From assembly GCF_028554725.1 (NCBI RefSeq), contig NC_071668.1:7919001-7983000 (forward strand): a stretch of 64,000 nucleotides of DNA. The letters run 5' to 3'. The notes under the pieces were generated by a model, which saw nothing but the letters and a program-made list of their open reading frames with translations, was not told the DNA's origin and did no database searches. This document shows, piece after piece, positions 46,883 through 59,758 of this stretch; position 1 is the stretch's first letter; each line of letters begins with the position of its first letter. Source of the DNA: Zeugodacus cucurbitae (Eukaryota > Arthropoda > Insecta > Diptera > Tephritidae). Made by a program: the position numbers and the translations under genes.

Positions 46883-49800
46883 TTTCTCATATTCTATATT
46901 AATTTTGTTATGACTCGATCTATTAACTTTTTGTTATATGCTCCCTTAGTTTCTGTTACCTTTGTCTTTGTCTATATAAATCTCATGTTTCTTTAATGAA
47001 CTTTCGTCCATCACCCTATCGTTTTTGAGTCTCTTGTCTATCCTTTCTTCATTTGTGGATAAATTAAATTTTCTGCCTTGCCAAACTGCCTTTAGAAGCT
47101 TAAAGCCGGGTAAGTATTTCAACAACAGGTTCTATATACCAACCGAAGGTGTCTTTATGTTTCGAAAACTTTCTAATCACCACATTAGAGCTTTTATGTA
47201 AATTAATTGCGCTGCAGCGACATTTTTTCTACTTTACTGTCTATTAAAAATCTATCGTATATTTTCCATTTAATTTCCAATTGGAATTAATGAAGTCATA
47301 AAAAGATACAATTAATTTTTATTAAACCGCATTAATGGCTTGAATAAAGAATTTTCTCTTTGCATGCAATTTCTCGCTTATGCAAAATGATAGCCAAGAC
47401 ACTTGAGCCGCCTCCTTCACCGTCACCGCCAGCACACCAGTGACCAACAACAATGCGCGCGATTGTCTTACAGCACAGCCTCAACCTCAGTGGTGGTGTG
47501 GTGTTGTGGTGGCGATCGCATAGGTGACGCTAAGCGTTGATCACTGAGCTGTTAGACGCTGTTGCCTGCCTGCCAACAACAACACAAACCGCACAATTGT
47601 CTGCGGTGAACGGCGGGCGTCGCGCATGCGAATGCCAATGCACTCTAATGAGTGTAGTAAGAAAGAAATGTGCAATGTTGTTGTAGTGGTAGCTGTGTGC
47701 CTGAGCTCATATGCAAATCTGTTGTGACTTGAGGAAATCCAAAGCGGTTAGAAATTTATACGCATTTGTGGCGTTTTCTGTTTCACAGAGATTTTTCTGT
47801 TGCGTGTTTTTTTTTTTGTTTTTGTTTCTTACTTAGCAGCTGCGTTAACCGTACATTCGTTTGGTTGTTGACTGTCTTGCGTTCGCTTCAGCACAGTCAC
47901 ATATATATTTATCCAACTATCCATCTATCGAGTGGATATCCCGTGTGCATTGCTGGAGCTTTGATTTATCTGGGTTTGTTCTGCCGCTTGTTTGTTGCCT
48001 TTCATCAATAACAACAACAACAACAACACTGCAGACGACGACTGTGGCGACGGCGGAATTGTCGTTGTTAGACAACTTTTTCCAACACTCACAACACCAA
48101 CCAACCAACAACTGCAACAACAACAACAATCAAACAGTGGCTTTGGCAAATAAATGGTGCGATAAAATTGCAATTGTCTACTTTTGTTGTATATTTTATT
48201 GTTGTTGTTATCATAGTTGTTTCTTGTCATAGTATTTTGTTGTTGTTGTGGTCGCAATGTTGTACTCATTGTTGTTGTCATCGTCGTCATCATCATTGGC
48301 GGCCTGCTCCATCTCATTGTCGCTAGTTGTTGTTGTCATCAATATCGCTCGCCCAGTTGCATGCCCCATGCAACATGGAACACTTAATGGCGATTTTCTC
48401 TTTGACAACAAGCTGAACTCAATTGTCAGCTGCAAATCCATAATACAGACATACAATGTACCTTAGTTGTTGTTGCTTTTGTTGTGTTGCCGGTGAACGC
48501 AACATCTCAAAGGTGAAACGTGTTTGGTTACGGATTTGCCTTGATTCCAGCGTTCCAACGTTTTGCCATTGCGTTCGACTTTCTGTCAAGAAAAATGAAA
48601 ACTTTGATAGATGACTTGGTTGAATCCACAAATCAAATGTCAGAAATATATAGAGAAATATGTCGATTGTTATAATTTGTGCGATTTGGTGATGGAAGTT
48701 CTGTCTTTTTTGAATAAAATTCTTCATTGAAAAAGCCAAATCCTTATAAGAATTGTTAACTGACCATTTTATATACCAAAACGTCGTATGATCTCTAGTT
48801 TACGATCTGGTCCTCAAAACAGCAACATTCAATAGACCATTTTCGGACTAGGTAGGTATAGCAGATGTCAGACGACGTACCTAGGCCTTTAGGAGTCCCA
48901 TCGTGAAAAACGGGCTTTTGCCGCTCGCACTAAATTGAATAATATTCTCTTCGAATGCCCTAATAGCCTTTACCATCCTTCTCTTGTAAGAGAATGGCAA
49001 AAGAACACTTACTAGAGTGAGAATTGGCTATGTTTACCGATGGGTTTCAAAAATAAATGACCTCAAAGATAAAGTTAAATGAATACTAGAGAATCTATAA
49101 ACGACTTGAACACTCAAAGCATCAACATCAGTTTTGACAACTGATAAATTATGGGATTTATTATATAATTTCAGGGAAATTCAGATTTGGGCATTCTTTT
49201 GCAAATTTTACAAAAAAACAACAGCAATTTTCGGGATATTTCCAAAAAACTAGTCGGTTCTAAAAACCAGGGTTGTATTCCTTGTACTCATCAAAAAAAT
49301 CAGATGAAATTTAATTCAGAGAAATATCTATAAAGCGTCGCTGAAGATCTAAGATGAGTGATCCAATTTATACTTGAGACTGTTAACCTCACTTTTTTAA
49401 ATTATAACGGGAATCATTGGAGATTTTTCATAATTTCTTTGAGTACTTGCTGACTTAAAATACAGTAATTTCTGAGCCTCTAAAAATTTTCCAAATTATC
49501 TCATTGTCACTGCATTCCCGAACTACAATCGTATTTTTCACATGTGTCATTGTTAATGATTTTCCATGCTTCAAAGCTACGCGAAAGCATTCCCAGAGCT
49601 GAGCTATGCGAAACGCTTATACAACTGAAGTGAGAGATTTTTAATTATTTTATTATCAACTCGATTAGGCATTACAAATCTCGCCTTTTGTACAATTTAA
49701 ACGAAAATTTTTCATTATTTCTGTGCATTTTGCCATTACTTTGTAAGCTGATAGCGGCACCTGTCTCTTGTTACTATTGTGGGGGCGTCAACGCGGTGCT

Positions 49801-51399
49801 GATAAATTCAGAAAAATTAAAAAAATATATAAAAATAGCAAACAAAAAGCAGATGTTGAAAATGCTGCTTTTAAAACGCATTCACTTCGCGTTGGCACTC
49901 TCCCACATTTTCCACGCCGCCTCGCTGGCTAACCAACCAGACATCAACAGTCTTCACCGTCGCTGGCATTGCATAGCGCTGGAACTCGTCACGGTGGGCG
50001 TTGTTATAGTTTCACACCGCATTGAACTTTCGTTTTCTTTGCACGCCTTCTCCTACGATTTTCATTTAGTTTTTTTCGCTCTCTTGAAAATTAGCGGCGC
50101 AACGGTTTTATTATGAAAATTGCGATTTCGTTTAAATGATACATTTGTACATTTCATATAGAAAAAAGAGTTGAGATTTTATTCACCTACTTGGTTTTAA
50201 TTACTTAATGAAAAAGAAATAGAAAGAAAGTGGGGTTTAGGTGAGGTTAACATGGATTGACTTAAGGGGGACACACGTACTATATAAGTTTCTGAGGTGT
50301 GAAGGCCATATAAAGGCCATTAGATATATTTAAAAGGTAACCAATAGATTTTGGTGGTCTATTTAAAATATATAAATCTCAAAAGCCATTAGGAGATGGT
50401 ATGATGAGTTCTTAGAAAATTAATCTAAGCAGATATTATTGTTTCTTTCGAGGGAGAATGTAGTATTGCGTACTTTAAATATGTATAATATTGAGTTGAC
50501 GAAACGCTTTCGAGTTAGCTTCATTAGGAAAGCTCCCACGCCTACTAGAAACACATTGCTGTATCAGCCAGCTCCAACTTACCTGTAAGTACATCTTTTT
50601 GACAAATACCATCCCACTTGGAACCATATTTGAAGAATCGTCGTCCATTCTTTATGAAATATGAAGGCAAAAAAGAACTATCAGGCTTTCAATCAATCGA
50701 AAGTATATGAGACCAGCGTTAAAGCTCCTATAGATCTACCATCTTTAGAGGTATATTTGGGTCTGTAAGAATTTTAGTTTTATTAGTTCGCTGTGCAGTG
50801 TTCTGAACCTTAACGATCAGTTTGAGTTGAGTAATAAAGTCAATTCATTATACAACGCTGTTAATTTTGGGAGATCTCTTTATATCCTCGAAGACATCAA
50901 TGAAAATTATGATGTAGTACAGGATTATAGCTTGGTATTCTTTGGTTCTGATTTATGACTGTTCCAGAATTTATAAGTCTTGCTAAGAGTCGTGAAAAAA
51001 GGGTTAAAATTAATCAATAATTTTTCCGGTTTTCTGTGATCTATCTTATTTCAAATTGTATCGTTTTGTTTCTAGAAGTGTTAAGTCAAAATTATTGTTC
51101 TATTTTCTATGATGAGTTTGTTGATGAAACAAATAGTCAACAGAACACACTTTTTCCTCCAACAAAATCATATTTCGAGCAATTGAGTTGGCATTAAATA
51201 TTCAAGTTCAACGCACGCCACGTTTACCCCACACACAAAATTAATGCAATTGCAATACCAAATAAACAATTGGTCGCTTGTTATAAAAGCAAATGCCACT
51301 TAAGCAACAAGCAATAACTACAAAAATCAACAATTGAGAAAAAAAAAACTAAAAAACCACACGAACATATGAGAAACAGTAGTGAAAGAGCGCGAGAAA
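46883..51399. other. Non-coding DNA with a unique block
   Basis: No gene supported. About 47390-48560 is a GC-richer unique block with CAACAA and GTTGTTGTT runs. At 48930-48990 the + strand reads LNNILFECPNSLYHPSLV, which faintly resembles a retroelement C-terminal tail but is isolated. A 142-codon opening at 49688-50116 has no recognisable motif and is treated as chance. Confidence 0.4.
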
Positions 51400-51946
51400 G
51401 ACTTTCGCAATAAACAAGCGACGCTGAACAATTCCAAATGTGCGACGTCCGCACAGCTGATCGCACGAGCACGAGCGGTTGGAAGAAGAGTCAAACGATC
51501 CACCGCGTAGCAGAGCGAGTGCAAACGAAGAAGAGCACACTGAACATTCTCCATTTATATGTGTTTTGGTGGGGGAGCACAACTTTCTTCAACGCAACTC
51601 ATTTTGTTTGCTGTTCCCACCGCTGGAGAGAACGATCTAATGTGATTGTATTGCTCTGGCGCGTCGCACACTGCAAATTTCCCGGAGAACTAGCAGTGTT
51701 GCTCTTTTTGCTTTGTGTTATGTGCTCCAGGGTTTATTTGTATGCGTTGCGGTTCCCGTGGTTTGGTGTGATCTTCTGCGCTTGAATGAAAAGCTGCGGT
51801 GATGATGTGGAAAAAGTTGTAAGCGTTCGCGAGTGTTTGAGTGTTTGTCTCTATGGAGCTCCATTTCAAGCGTTTCTTTCTTTTTTATTTAGTGTTAGTT
51901 TTGTCTGATTTTATTTGAATTTTTATTTGTTTTTTTTTTTTTCACT
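51400..51946 (+). other. GC-richer promoter-like DNA
   Basis: Comparatively GC-rich, unique sequence (GCGACGTCCGCACAGC, GAGCACGAGCGG) with overlapping open frames on both strands, none with recognisable motifs. Together with the duplication that follows it may form part of a promoter or long 5' leader. Inference from composition only. Confidence 0.3.
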
Positions 51947-52582
51947 TAAACGCCAAGCGCTCAGCATTGCTCTTTTGTGGCGCTGTGCAGCAGTCGAGGG
52001 AGGCATACATTTTTCGGCGCTGGAGCAGTCTATTTGCTGCATCACATTTTCATTTATATTTTTCCAGTATTTATTTTGCTATTTTCAGGCATTTGTCTGC
52101 CCGCTCACTCGAGACGATCGCGCGCTCTGTTGTTGTCTCCCCAACTTTTGTTGGGTTTTTTATTGTTGTTTTTTATTGTTATTGTATTCCTTTTACTTTG
52201 TGTGTTGCCGTACTTTGTGGCGCTGTTGTTGTTGCTGCTGTGTCTGCTCTGCGATCGCTTGCTCTAAACGCCAAGCGCTCAGCATTGCTCTTTTGTGGCG
52301 CTGTGCAGCAGTCGAGGGAGGCATACATTTTTCGGCGCTGGAGCAGTCTATTTGCTGCATCACATTTTCATTTATATTTTTCCAGTATTTATTTTGCTAT
52401 TTTCAGGCATTTGTCTGCCCGCTCACTCGAGACGATCGCGCGCTCTGTTGTTGTCTCCCCAACTTTTGTTGGGTTTTTTATTGTTGTTTTTTATTGTTAT
52501 TGTATTCCTTTTACTTTGTGTGTTGCCGTACTTTGTGGCGCTGTTGTTGTTGCTGCTGTGTCTGCTCTGCGTTCGCTTGCTC
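51947..52582 (+). repeat. 318-bp near-perfect tandem duplication
   Basis: Two head-to-tail copies, 51947-52264 and 52265-52582, with one visible difference (GCGATCGC at 52254 against GCGTTCGC at 52572). Each unit starts TAAACGCCAAGCGCTCAGCA and ends with GTTGTTGTTGCTGCTG followed by CTCTGCG.TCGCTTGCTC. Because 318 is divisible by three, all frames that are open in one copy stay open across both, giving overlapping frames of up to 251 codons. Those frames are Cys/Leu/Phe-rich with no protein character. The near-identity points to a very recent event or an assembly artefact. Confidence 0.92.
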
Positions 52583-52686
52583 TGGCTCTGCCTCCGACTT
52601 TGGCTGTGTGGCTGTTGCGTTTGGTGGCACGGCTTGGCCAGCTGAAAATGTGGCGCTTGTTGCCTACTAGTCGCTGATACTAACGA

Positions 52687-52720
52687 TCAGTTGACCGCCT
52701 GTGTTTGTTTGCCTCAGACT
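52687..52720 (+). promoter_or_regulatory. Possible Inr/DPE core promoter
   Basis: TCAGTT at 52687-52692 matches the fly initiator consensus TCAGTY. With its A as +1, AGACT lies at +28 to +32, close to the downstream promoter element consensus RGWCG. No TATA box is seen at -30. Downstream sequence is leader-like. Short motifs, so chance matches are quite possible. Confidence 0.3.
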
Positions 52721-53762
52721 CATTTCGACGTTTCACACGTGAAGTGTTGGGTACGCGCGCCGGTTTGCGGTACACGGTGCTCTGATCTAACTACTAACAA
52801 GAGTGGTTGGTTATATTATATACTTATATAGGCAATGCACCACCTAACGCCTACAAATTGGCACGAATGTTAGTTAAAAAATTTTAAATCGCCAAAAACA
52901 ACAAAAATAGTGAATTTTCTGTGAAAAGTGTCGGAAAAAAATTATTTGAAAATTTTTTATGAAAATTCAGAAAATATCTTTTTGTTATTAAAAATAAGCA
53001 GCAAGTGTGTGAAAGTGAAATATTATAAATATTTATGTGCAAAAATCAAATTTTAAAGCAGAAAAGCCAAAACACTTGCATCACAAAATCGCTGTAAACG
53101 GCTTTTTAATTGGATTGCATTGTAGCTGTGTTGTTGTTGTTGTTATTGCTGTTTATGCTTTTAACTACAATTATTTGAACTATTTTCGTTTTTGTTTGCT
53201 GTTGTTGTACTTGCGATTTTTTCGCCTATTTCGCTATACACCGCTATTCGCGAATTGGCGATTGCTGCAATTTTCATTATTTTTCTCACACACAAAGGCG
53301 TACAAATACAATACAGGTGCTCTACTATGATTTTTTTCAATTTGTTGTTGTTTTTTTTTTCAAATATTTTTTCTTTCATACACTACTTAAAAACACAATC
53401 GTATTTAATGTTCTTTCTATTTCTTCCTCTCCATCGCCCTTTGCAAAAAAAAACAAAACAACACGCTTTGTTCCGCGTTCAAGTTGTTTGATTTTTGTTG
53501 TTGCTGTTTTTCTGCAAACCTTTCCAAAGTTTTTCGCTTAAGCCGCTACGCTGTGATTTTATACTCGTACATATATGAATATTTTCCAATTGTTGCTGCT
53601 TTTGTTGTTGTTGTGTTTTTTTGTACATTACAATTATTATTATGTGTTGTATTTTGTTGTTGATTTTCGCAATGACCTCGATATTTTGTTGTTAGAGTGT
53701 GTTTTGTTGTTGTTTTTGTTTAGTTTGGTTTGCTTCTTATTGTTGTTGTTATTATACAACAA
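52721..53762 (+). other. Leader-like or intronic DNA
   Basis: AT-rich from about 52860 with AAATTTT and GTGAAAAGTG stretches, then long TTGTTG runs (53130-53210, 53590-53760). Open frames are Leu/Phe/Val-rich translations of these runs and not credible. No exon defined. Confidence 0.4.
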
Positions 53763-53894
53763 ATGTCGTTTGATGGGGCTATGCTTTTGACACCGTCACC
53801 GTCACCGCCAACAGCAGCGCCGCCATGTTTGTTCGATAGCTGTCAAGCGGAAAATGTGGAAAATTGTGTGTTTGCTACAGACCATTGCGGTTGA
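53763..53894 (+). CDS. Small ORF, possibly upstream ORF or short exon (speculative)
   Basis: A 43-codon frame reads MSFDGAMLLTPSPSPPTAAP then PCLFDSCQAENVENCVFATD and HCG before TGA. The Pro/Ser-rich N terminus followed by a mixed, Cys-containing part has more protein-like composition than the surrounding TTG-run translations, and the local GC content is higher. The start context is weak (C at -3). No strong donor lies before the stop; GTTGAT at the end is poor. No family recognised. It could be an upstream ORF in a leader, part of an exon, or chance. Confidence 0.2.
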   Translation: MSFDGAMLLTPSPSPPTAAPPCLFDSCQAENVENCVFATDHCG

Positions 53895-54670
53895 TGTGAA
53901 TGCGAAGTGGAAAGATAAAAGTTGAAATATTTTTCTAAACAAAATTTGACGTACAATATTAAAAATAATAATTATTGAAGAAAATTAATAAAAATGTTGT
54001 TCAAGCTAAAAATCATAGATATGAAAATATAAAATTACAAATAAATTGTAACACAATTTTGCAAAGAAAAGAAAAAAATAATAAAAATATTTGTTTAAAA
54101 AAATATTAAAAAACTAAAAAAAAAACATTATAAAAAGTTCCTATTTATTTAAAAATTTTACAAATATGTTGGATAATTGGCTGTACCTAAAAAAAATATA
54201 AAAAGTAACCAATTATTTGTAATTTATATCCATAAAATTTTATTTGAAATGTGACTTCCAGTAGCCCAATATATTTCATTAAAAAAAAAAATCTCATAAA
54301 ACGGTGCTCAATAAACTGTTATATCATAAATATTTGAGACCTTCTTGTTTCTAAAATATTAATGTTAATAAATCATTGTCCGCTCACTTTTAGAACCACC
54401 CTCTCTCCACTTTATGCCACCTCTTTAAAATCAACGCCCGAAATACTTTGTAGTCTATTGACTTCAGCGACTTTATACACTTTTATATTTGTATTTGTCA
54501 TTGACAAAATTCTCATAAAACGCAGAACATGTTTCCAAAAGCAGTAAACTTGCAACGTACAACAAATAAAAGCTTGCAACATCGTGGATTTTTAACTCAA
54601 CTGGAGTGGTGAATCAGATATGTGTGATTTTTATTTTACCTCTTTGTGTGTATGTGTGGAAAATGCAATA
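53895..54670. other. AT-rich non-coding DNA
   Basis: No gene. Long A-rich stretches (54050-54130) and no recognisable repeat. Confidence 0.5.
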
Positions 54671-55078
54671 GTGGTTAGATAAATTTATAAAAAAAAAATA
54701 TTTTTTATTAATTTTTTGTATTTAAATTTTTTAAATTAATGAATATTTTTTATTTTCTTCAACATAATTTTTTTGTAAATTAATAAATTATTTATTTCAT
54801 TTTTTTAATTTTTTTTCTTTAAAATTTTTTTCATTAAATCTTTTTTTATTTAACTTAAATTTTTTATAAAATAATATTTTTTTTTTAATAGTTTTTCATA
54901 TCAAATTTTTTTAATTAAATTTTTTTTATTTAAAAATATTTTTTGTTAATTTCTTTAACTTAATTTTTTTGTTTTTAAATTAATAGTTTATTATTTTAAT
55001 TTAATATTTTTTTATATTCATTTATTTTTAATTTAATATTTTTTTTTATATTCGTTTTTTTTTTTTAATTTAGGGTTT
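54671..55078. repeat. T-rich low-complexity tract
   Basis: About 400 bp of AATTTTTTT-type sequence in which ATTTTTTTTAATT variants recur without strict periodicity. No coding potential. Confidence 0.8.
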
Positions 55079-57899
55079 TACCAGTTTCTGCTTGGATTTT
55101 TTCAATTTACTTTAGTTTCCTATATTTCGAATATTTATATTAAATAAATAAAATAATAATTAGTCAAAAATAAAAAAAAATTTAAATTTGTTAATAAACT
55201 GGAAAAAATATGTATTAGTTTATATATTTTTATATTTTCATCAATATAATTCTTTAATTAAAAAAATTTTGTTCAATTAATTTTACTAAAAAATATATTA
55301 ATTTAAAACTACAAGTTTTTATTACGCAATTTAGTGTGTTTCCACTTGATTGAGCTTTAAACTCAGCAACAACTAACAAGTAGCAAAGGTTAAAGAAATA
55401 TGAAAACACAGCAGGCGTTTGCGATTCGGTCATCAAAACCATATAAACACAAACGAAAACTGATTAAGAAGTTAAGTTGCATATAGAGAAAGTGAAATTG
55501 GGAAAGAAAAAAGGCATAAAAACATACAAAACAAGCTAAAACAAAACCCTCAGTTTACTCAACCTAACGGTGAAATGTGTTGAATCGATCTATGTACTCT
55601 TAAGTATGTATTTTATGAATACATATGTATATGTATATACTTGTATGTTTGTTTGTTCGTATGTATGAAGGTCATTGCGTCTCAATAAATGATGTATGGC
55701 TTTTGTGCTTTTACTTATCATTTTTTGCTATAGACGCTTTTTTTTGTGCGTTTTTATTTCCATAATGTTTGTTTTCATATCTAAATGATGGCAATAAAGC
55801 GGCTAAAAAGAAATGAAATTACCTACTACTTATCAGCAATGGTAGGTGATAAACATACAGAAAGTAGTGAATTTGTTGGAAAGATACCTCTATTTATATA
55901 TTTTTGTTTGCAAATAAGAAAGGAAGTTTGTGCATGTTTTTGGCAAGTCACGAGATGAAATGGCATGCAAGCAATTGCAGAAATATATACATACACATTG
56001 TAAATTATTGAATTATCAATAAACCGGTTGCAGACAAATTGAGATTGATTTTGCCACTCTTCCTCCCTAGCCTTAGGTGTTAAAGTAAACAATCTGAAGA
56101 TTATTAAGACGGTTAAACGTCCTTTAAACCACTCTCTTCAGAATTTTTATAATTCGAGTTAAGCTCTTTTGTCTTCAAATCCTAACCAATTAGTTTTTTC
56201 ATATGTTCGCTTTGCTCAGTAATCAATTTAGTTGTAAGCTAAGGCTTCAAAGGTGAAGGAAAGCGCAAGTGAATTCGGATTTCCGCTGATAAAAAAAAAG
56301 AATACAAGCAGAATAAAATATAATAATTCATAAACATCTGTAGCGAATTTAGACTCTCAGAGAATCTTTCATCTGAGCCTAAACATAAAGAAAAATGAAA
56401 TAAACAATTTTGTATTTGGTTGCTAATCATTCTAAATGTAGGTGGAACAAACTAAAGTTCTCAAATTGCATATTTCGCAATTGAGATCGCAAAACGCTTT
56501 TAATATAGTATCAGACGATGATTATTTTAGCTGAAAAACCCAGTGGAATTTATGCCGTAGTCGTTTGTGGGTTAAATGTTTCGCATATAAATCAAAAAGA
56601 TATGGGTTTTGGTATTAAATTAGTCCAAAAATAATATTTTTTATGAATTTTTTACTTAGTTGAAAGAAATGAATTGGTATACATTATATCCAATCCAATC
56701 CAATATACTTTTAATACAATTATTTTTTTTTTTAACATTTCATTTATTTGTATTTTTGTTTTTAATTTGTTTATTCATAAATTTTTAAAGTTTTTTTATG
56801 AAAAATACTGAGTTGATCAGTAAATACACTTTTTGCAAAAAAAAATTGACAACTGTGCCATCTAGCGAATTTTTAAACTCGCAACTTCTGTTTGAAAATA
56901 TTTCTCGAGAATTTTAACTCAATCAGTTATCTATTTTTAATTTTCATAAATTTTTTAGATCTATCTTAGAATATATCTGCTGACTTTCTGAGTTTAGATC
57001 TCTTTAATGTGTCACAGACCTAATTTAGGTGTTAACTCCAAATTTAGTCGAAGCATAAAAGAGAGCTTAGAGTGTTTTTCGGTTATTCAAAACCATTTAA
57101 TTTCTGATTTTTATATAATTTTTTACGCTAAAATGTTAACAAATGTAAAAAAAAATATAAATTAAAGAAAAAATTAAAAATAGTTGGCAACTCTGTTTAC
57201 ATTAATTTTGTTTGTAATTCTTGTTTTTTTATTTTTTCTTCAATTAGCACCTACAACAATAGTATTTATTCCTCACAAAAACAAACAAGTCTTCAACTGT
57301 TTAGAAGCATTGTAAGAATTAGTTTCGTTGAGCTGCTTCAAGCTACGCCTGAGTTATTGATGCTTAGCACTCTGTATCACACTTTGTTGATACCCGCTTC
57401 ACCCCCAACTCAGCTCTTGATATTCCTTGCAAATGTTGAGCGTGTGATTATTCAATGAATATTATTCAGTATCACACCTCATAGAATATATACAAACATA
57501 TTTACACACCTTCTTCCATATATACATCTCTACTCACAAGACTTTTGCGCTTATCATTTTTCTAGACTTTTGTTCTCTGATTTGTTACTCTCTTCTAAGC
57601 AAAATTTTGCTGTTTGTGTTTTGTTGAATTGTTTTTGTTGTTTTTTTATTTTTTGATTTTGTTTTTTTTTCTGTTTATGAGTTTATTTTATTTTTGCTTT
57701 TGCTCTCCTACCTTGTCTTTACCTTACGTTCTTCCCATTCACTTGTACTTTTTTGCTGATTATTATTATTTATTTTTCGCTGCCATTTGGCACAATTCAC
57801 TATCGGCGTTCGCAGCGTAACAAGCGAAAACAGAAGTGCGCGTTGCAAAGTGTATAAGAAATTTAACAGAAAAATATTAAAATTAAAAAGAGAAATAAA
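55079..57899. other. AT-rich non-coding DNA
   Basis: No gene supported. A TATG/GTATG run lies at 55620-55665. At 56845-56868 there is a fragment related to the tandem duplication at 21621-21978 (TTGACAACTGTGCCATCTAG). About 57300-57850 is slightly richer in pyrimidines. Confidence 0.45.
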
Positions 57900-59079
57900 A
57901 TAAAATTAAAAGAAATCATAATTTTCAATTTGAATGTGAATAGAGTAAAAGCAGTAGCAGTCACTGCGTTCCCCTCCAAGCATGACTACCGCGCGATATT
58001 CAATTACTCATACGCCACGGTTGTGAGGGGGGCTATAACTGCAAACCGCTATGTTTGAGGTGAAAATATAAATAAATAAATAATTACATACAGACATGTA
58101 TTTCTATATATATGTAGGTATATGGTATAACAATAACCAACCGTCATCACTGCGGATCGTGTCCGGCGTTAATTTCTGACTAAGATTACCTCACAGCACA
58201 GCATACAGCACACAACACAGCACACAATTCAATTCCAATTTGGAACGTGCGGCGTTTTGTGGTGGGGCACACAGGGGTGCATTTCACGGTTCGCGTAGTT
58301 AGAATCTACTGATTGTGTATGTGCCGATGTTGGCGTGCCTAATTTGTTTGTTATTGTGTTTTTTACATATATTTTTTTTGCCTACAGTGTTGTGAAAAAT
58401 CTAGCATAATGTGGAAATATTAAAAAATAATATTATTAATAAATTAAAAAATAATCCAGTGAGTGACTCTGAAACTGCATCTCTACTATAAAATCTTCTG
58501 CGCTGCGGAATGGAAAGTCCGCTTACGCAAGCGCCGTACTTATTCACCTGACTGCCGCTGTCAGAGCAGTCAGCCAGCCAGCCCACCTGACAGTCGCAAT
58601 TGCAAGTGCAAACGTTATTCTCTACATTACACACACGCCCGTGCGTTCGCTGCAGTCTCGAGAGTCTATCGACGTCCATGCGCCATCACCATCCACCGTT
58701 ATATAGTGGTGTGCATCGGCGCTGGTTATCATCAATGCGCGCTTCAATGCCGCCAATTAAAAAAACGCCATTCAAATTTGTCGTCGTCGTCGTCGTCACC
58801 GCAACAACAAATACAACAACTGCAATAATAATAATAATTACAATTGTGTGTAGAAAGTAAACGGAAAAGCTGTGAAGAGGCGAGCAAATACAAAATCAGC
58901 CGCTTCGCTCAACCAAGTGCGCTTTTTGTTTTTGTAAATGCAAATACACACCTATGAGATTGTTCGAGTGTACGTGTGCGCGCTTTTGTAAATTAAATTT
59001 AAGTGCATAAATTGTTTTCTTGCGCTGTTGTTGTGTATTTTTCGTTTTTTTTCTGTTTTTCTTCGTTTTGTTGTTTAAA
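57900..59079 (+). other. Probable promoter/5' leader region of the exon at 59080
   Basis: GC content rises from about 57950 (TACCGCGCGATATTC, CACGCCCGTGCGTTCGC) and the block leads into the start codon at 59080. Short openings here (for example 58463-58828) overlap on both strands. CACAGCA repeats occur at 58193-58225. A transcription start cannot be fixed from sequence alone. Confidence 0.35.
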
Positions 59080-59292
59080 ATGCATACACGCATCCGTGCA
59101 CCATCTTTGCCGGCACTTTGCTCTGTGCATACACCGCCCTCCACCCCCTGCACGCCGCCCATCTACGGTAGTGTGGGCAATTTTGCCAACTTTGGCAACT
59201 CTAGCTCTAGCACAGCGCTGCATTCGCCGTTGTCGGCGTCGTCGCTCTCGCTATCGCCTAAATTCCCAGCGAATTATGTCAGAAGCGAAAAG
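59080..59292 (+). CDS. First coding exon, unrecognised gene (71 codons)
   Basis: From the ATG at 59080 the frame encodes 71 residues, starting MHTRIRAPSLPALCSVHTPP, passing STPCTPPIYGSVGNFANFGN and SSSSTALHSPLSASSLSLSP, and ending KFPANYVRSEK. It runs into GTAAGT (59293-59298), a consensus donor, after AAAAG, with the junction in phase 0. There is an A at -3, and this is the first ATG after the in-frame TAA at 59008. The residues are Ser/Pro/Thr-rich and predicted disordered, without signal peptide or membrane segment, as in many alternative N termini of fly signalling or RNA-binding proteins. No family is recognised. The same splice phase as the exon at 45915 allows both to join one downstream exon. 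The remaining exons are not in the window. Confidence 0.6.
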
Positions 59293-59298
59293 GTAAGT

Positions 59299-59758
59299 GA
59301 TATCGTGCGGATAAAATAAGAACAAAAAATTACAACAAATAAAATATAGTAAAAAAAAGTAAACAAAAAAATATAATATATGAAATAGATAACTCAAAAA
59401 AAAATATATATACATTTTTCTTTTATTTTGAAAAAGTTGGTTTCAAATGGCCTACAAAAGCCAAGACAAGATAAAAGCTATAAGCGACAAGAACAAAATA
59501 AAAATTCGCAAATTGCGTAGAATACTTTGGACGTGAATATAATAGACAATTTTCTTATCTATAATCTCCAGTTCTTTTCTGCGTATCACAACACAATATT
59601 TTTTTTTGTCTATTTTCTAGATTTTTTAACAACTTCTTTTATTTTTATTTATTTATTTCTAATTTCATTTATTTTTTTTTTGTTCTTGTATCTTTTTTGT
59701 ATATATTTTTTTAAATTTTTATCTATTTGTTTCTTATTTCATTAATTATTATTATTAT
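59299..59758. other. Intron-like AT-rich DNA
   Basis: Follows the donor at 59293. A- and T-rich with no recognisable feature; ends in a TTATTATTATTATTTT run (59744-59759). Confidence 0.5.

Noticed and set aside
48870..49020. Possible retroelement tail (LNNILFECPNSLYHPSLV)
   Set aside because: Isolated short similarity with stops on both sides; not enough to call an element.
49688..50116. 142-codon open frame
   Set aside because: No recognisable motif, no splice or start support, and composition like chance translation of AT-rich DNA.
51915..52677. Overlapping open frames of 251 and 236 codons
   Set aside because: Open in several frames at once because the 318-bp duplication is a multiple of three and the sequence is poor in stops. 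Translations are Cys/Leu/Phe-rich with no domain or codon bias.
58463..58860. Open frames of 86-121 codons upstream of the 59080 exon
   Set aside because: They overlap a minus-strand frame of similar size and end in CAA/GTC-run translations; better explained as leader sequence.
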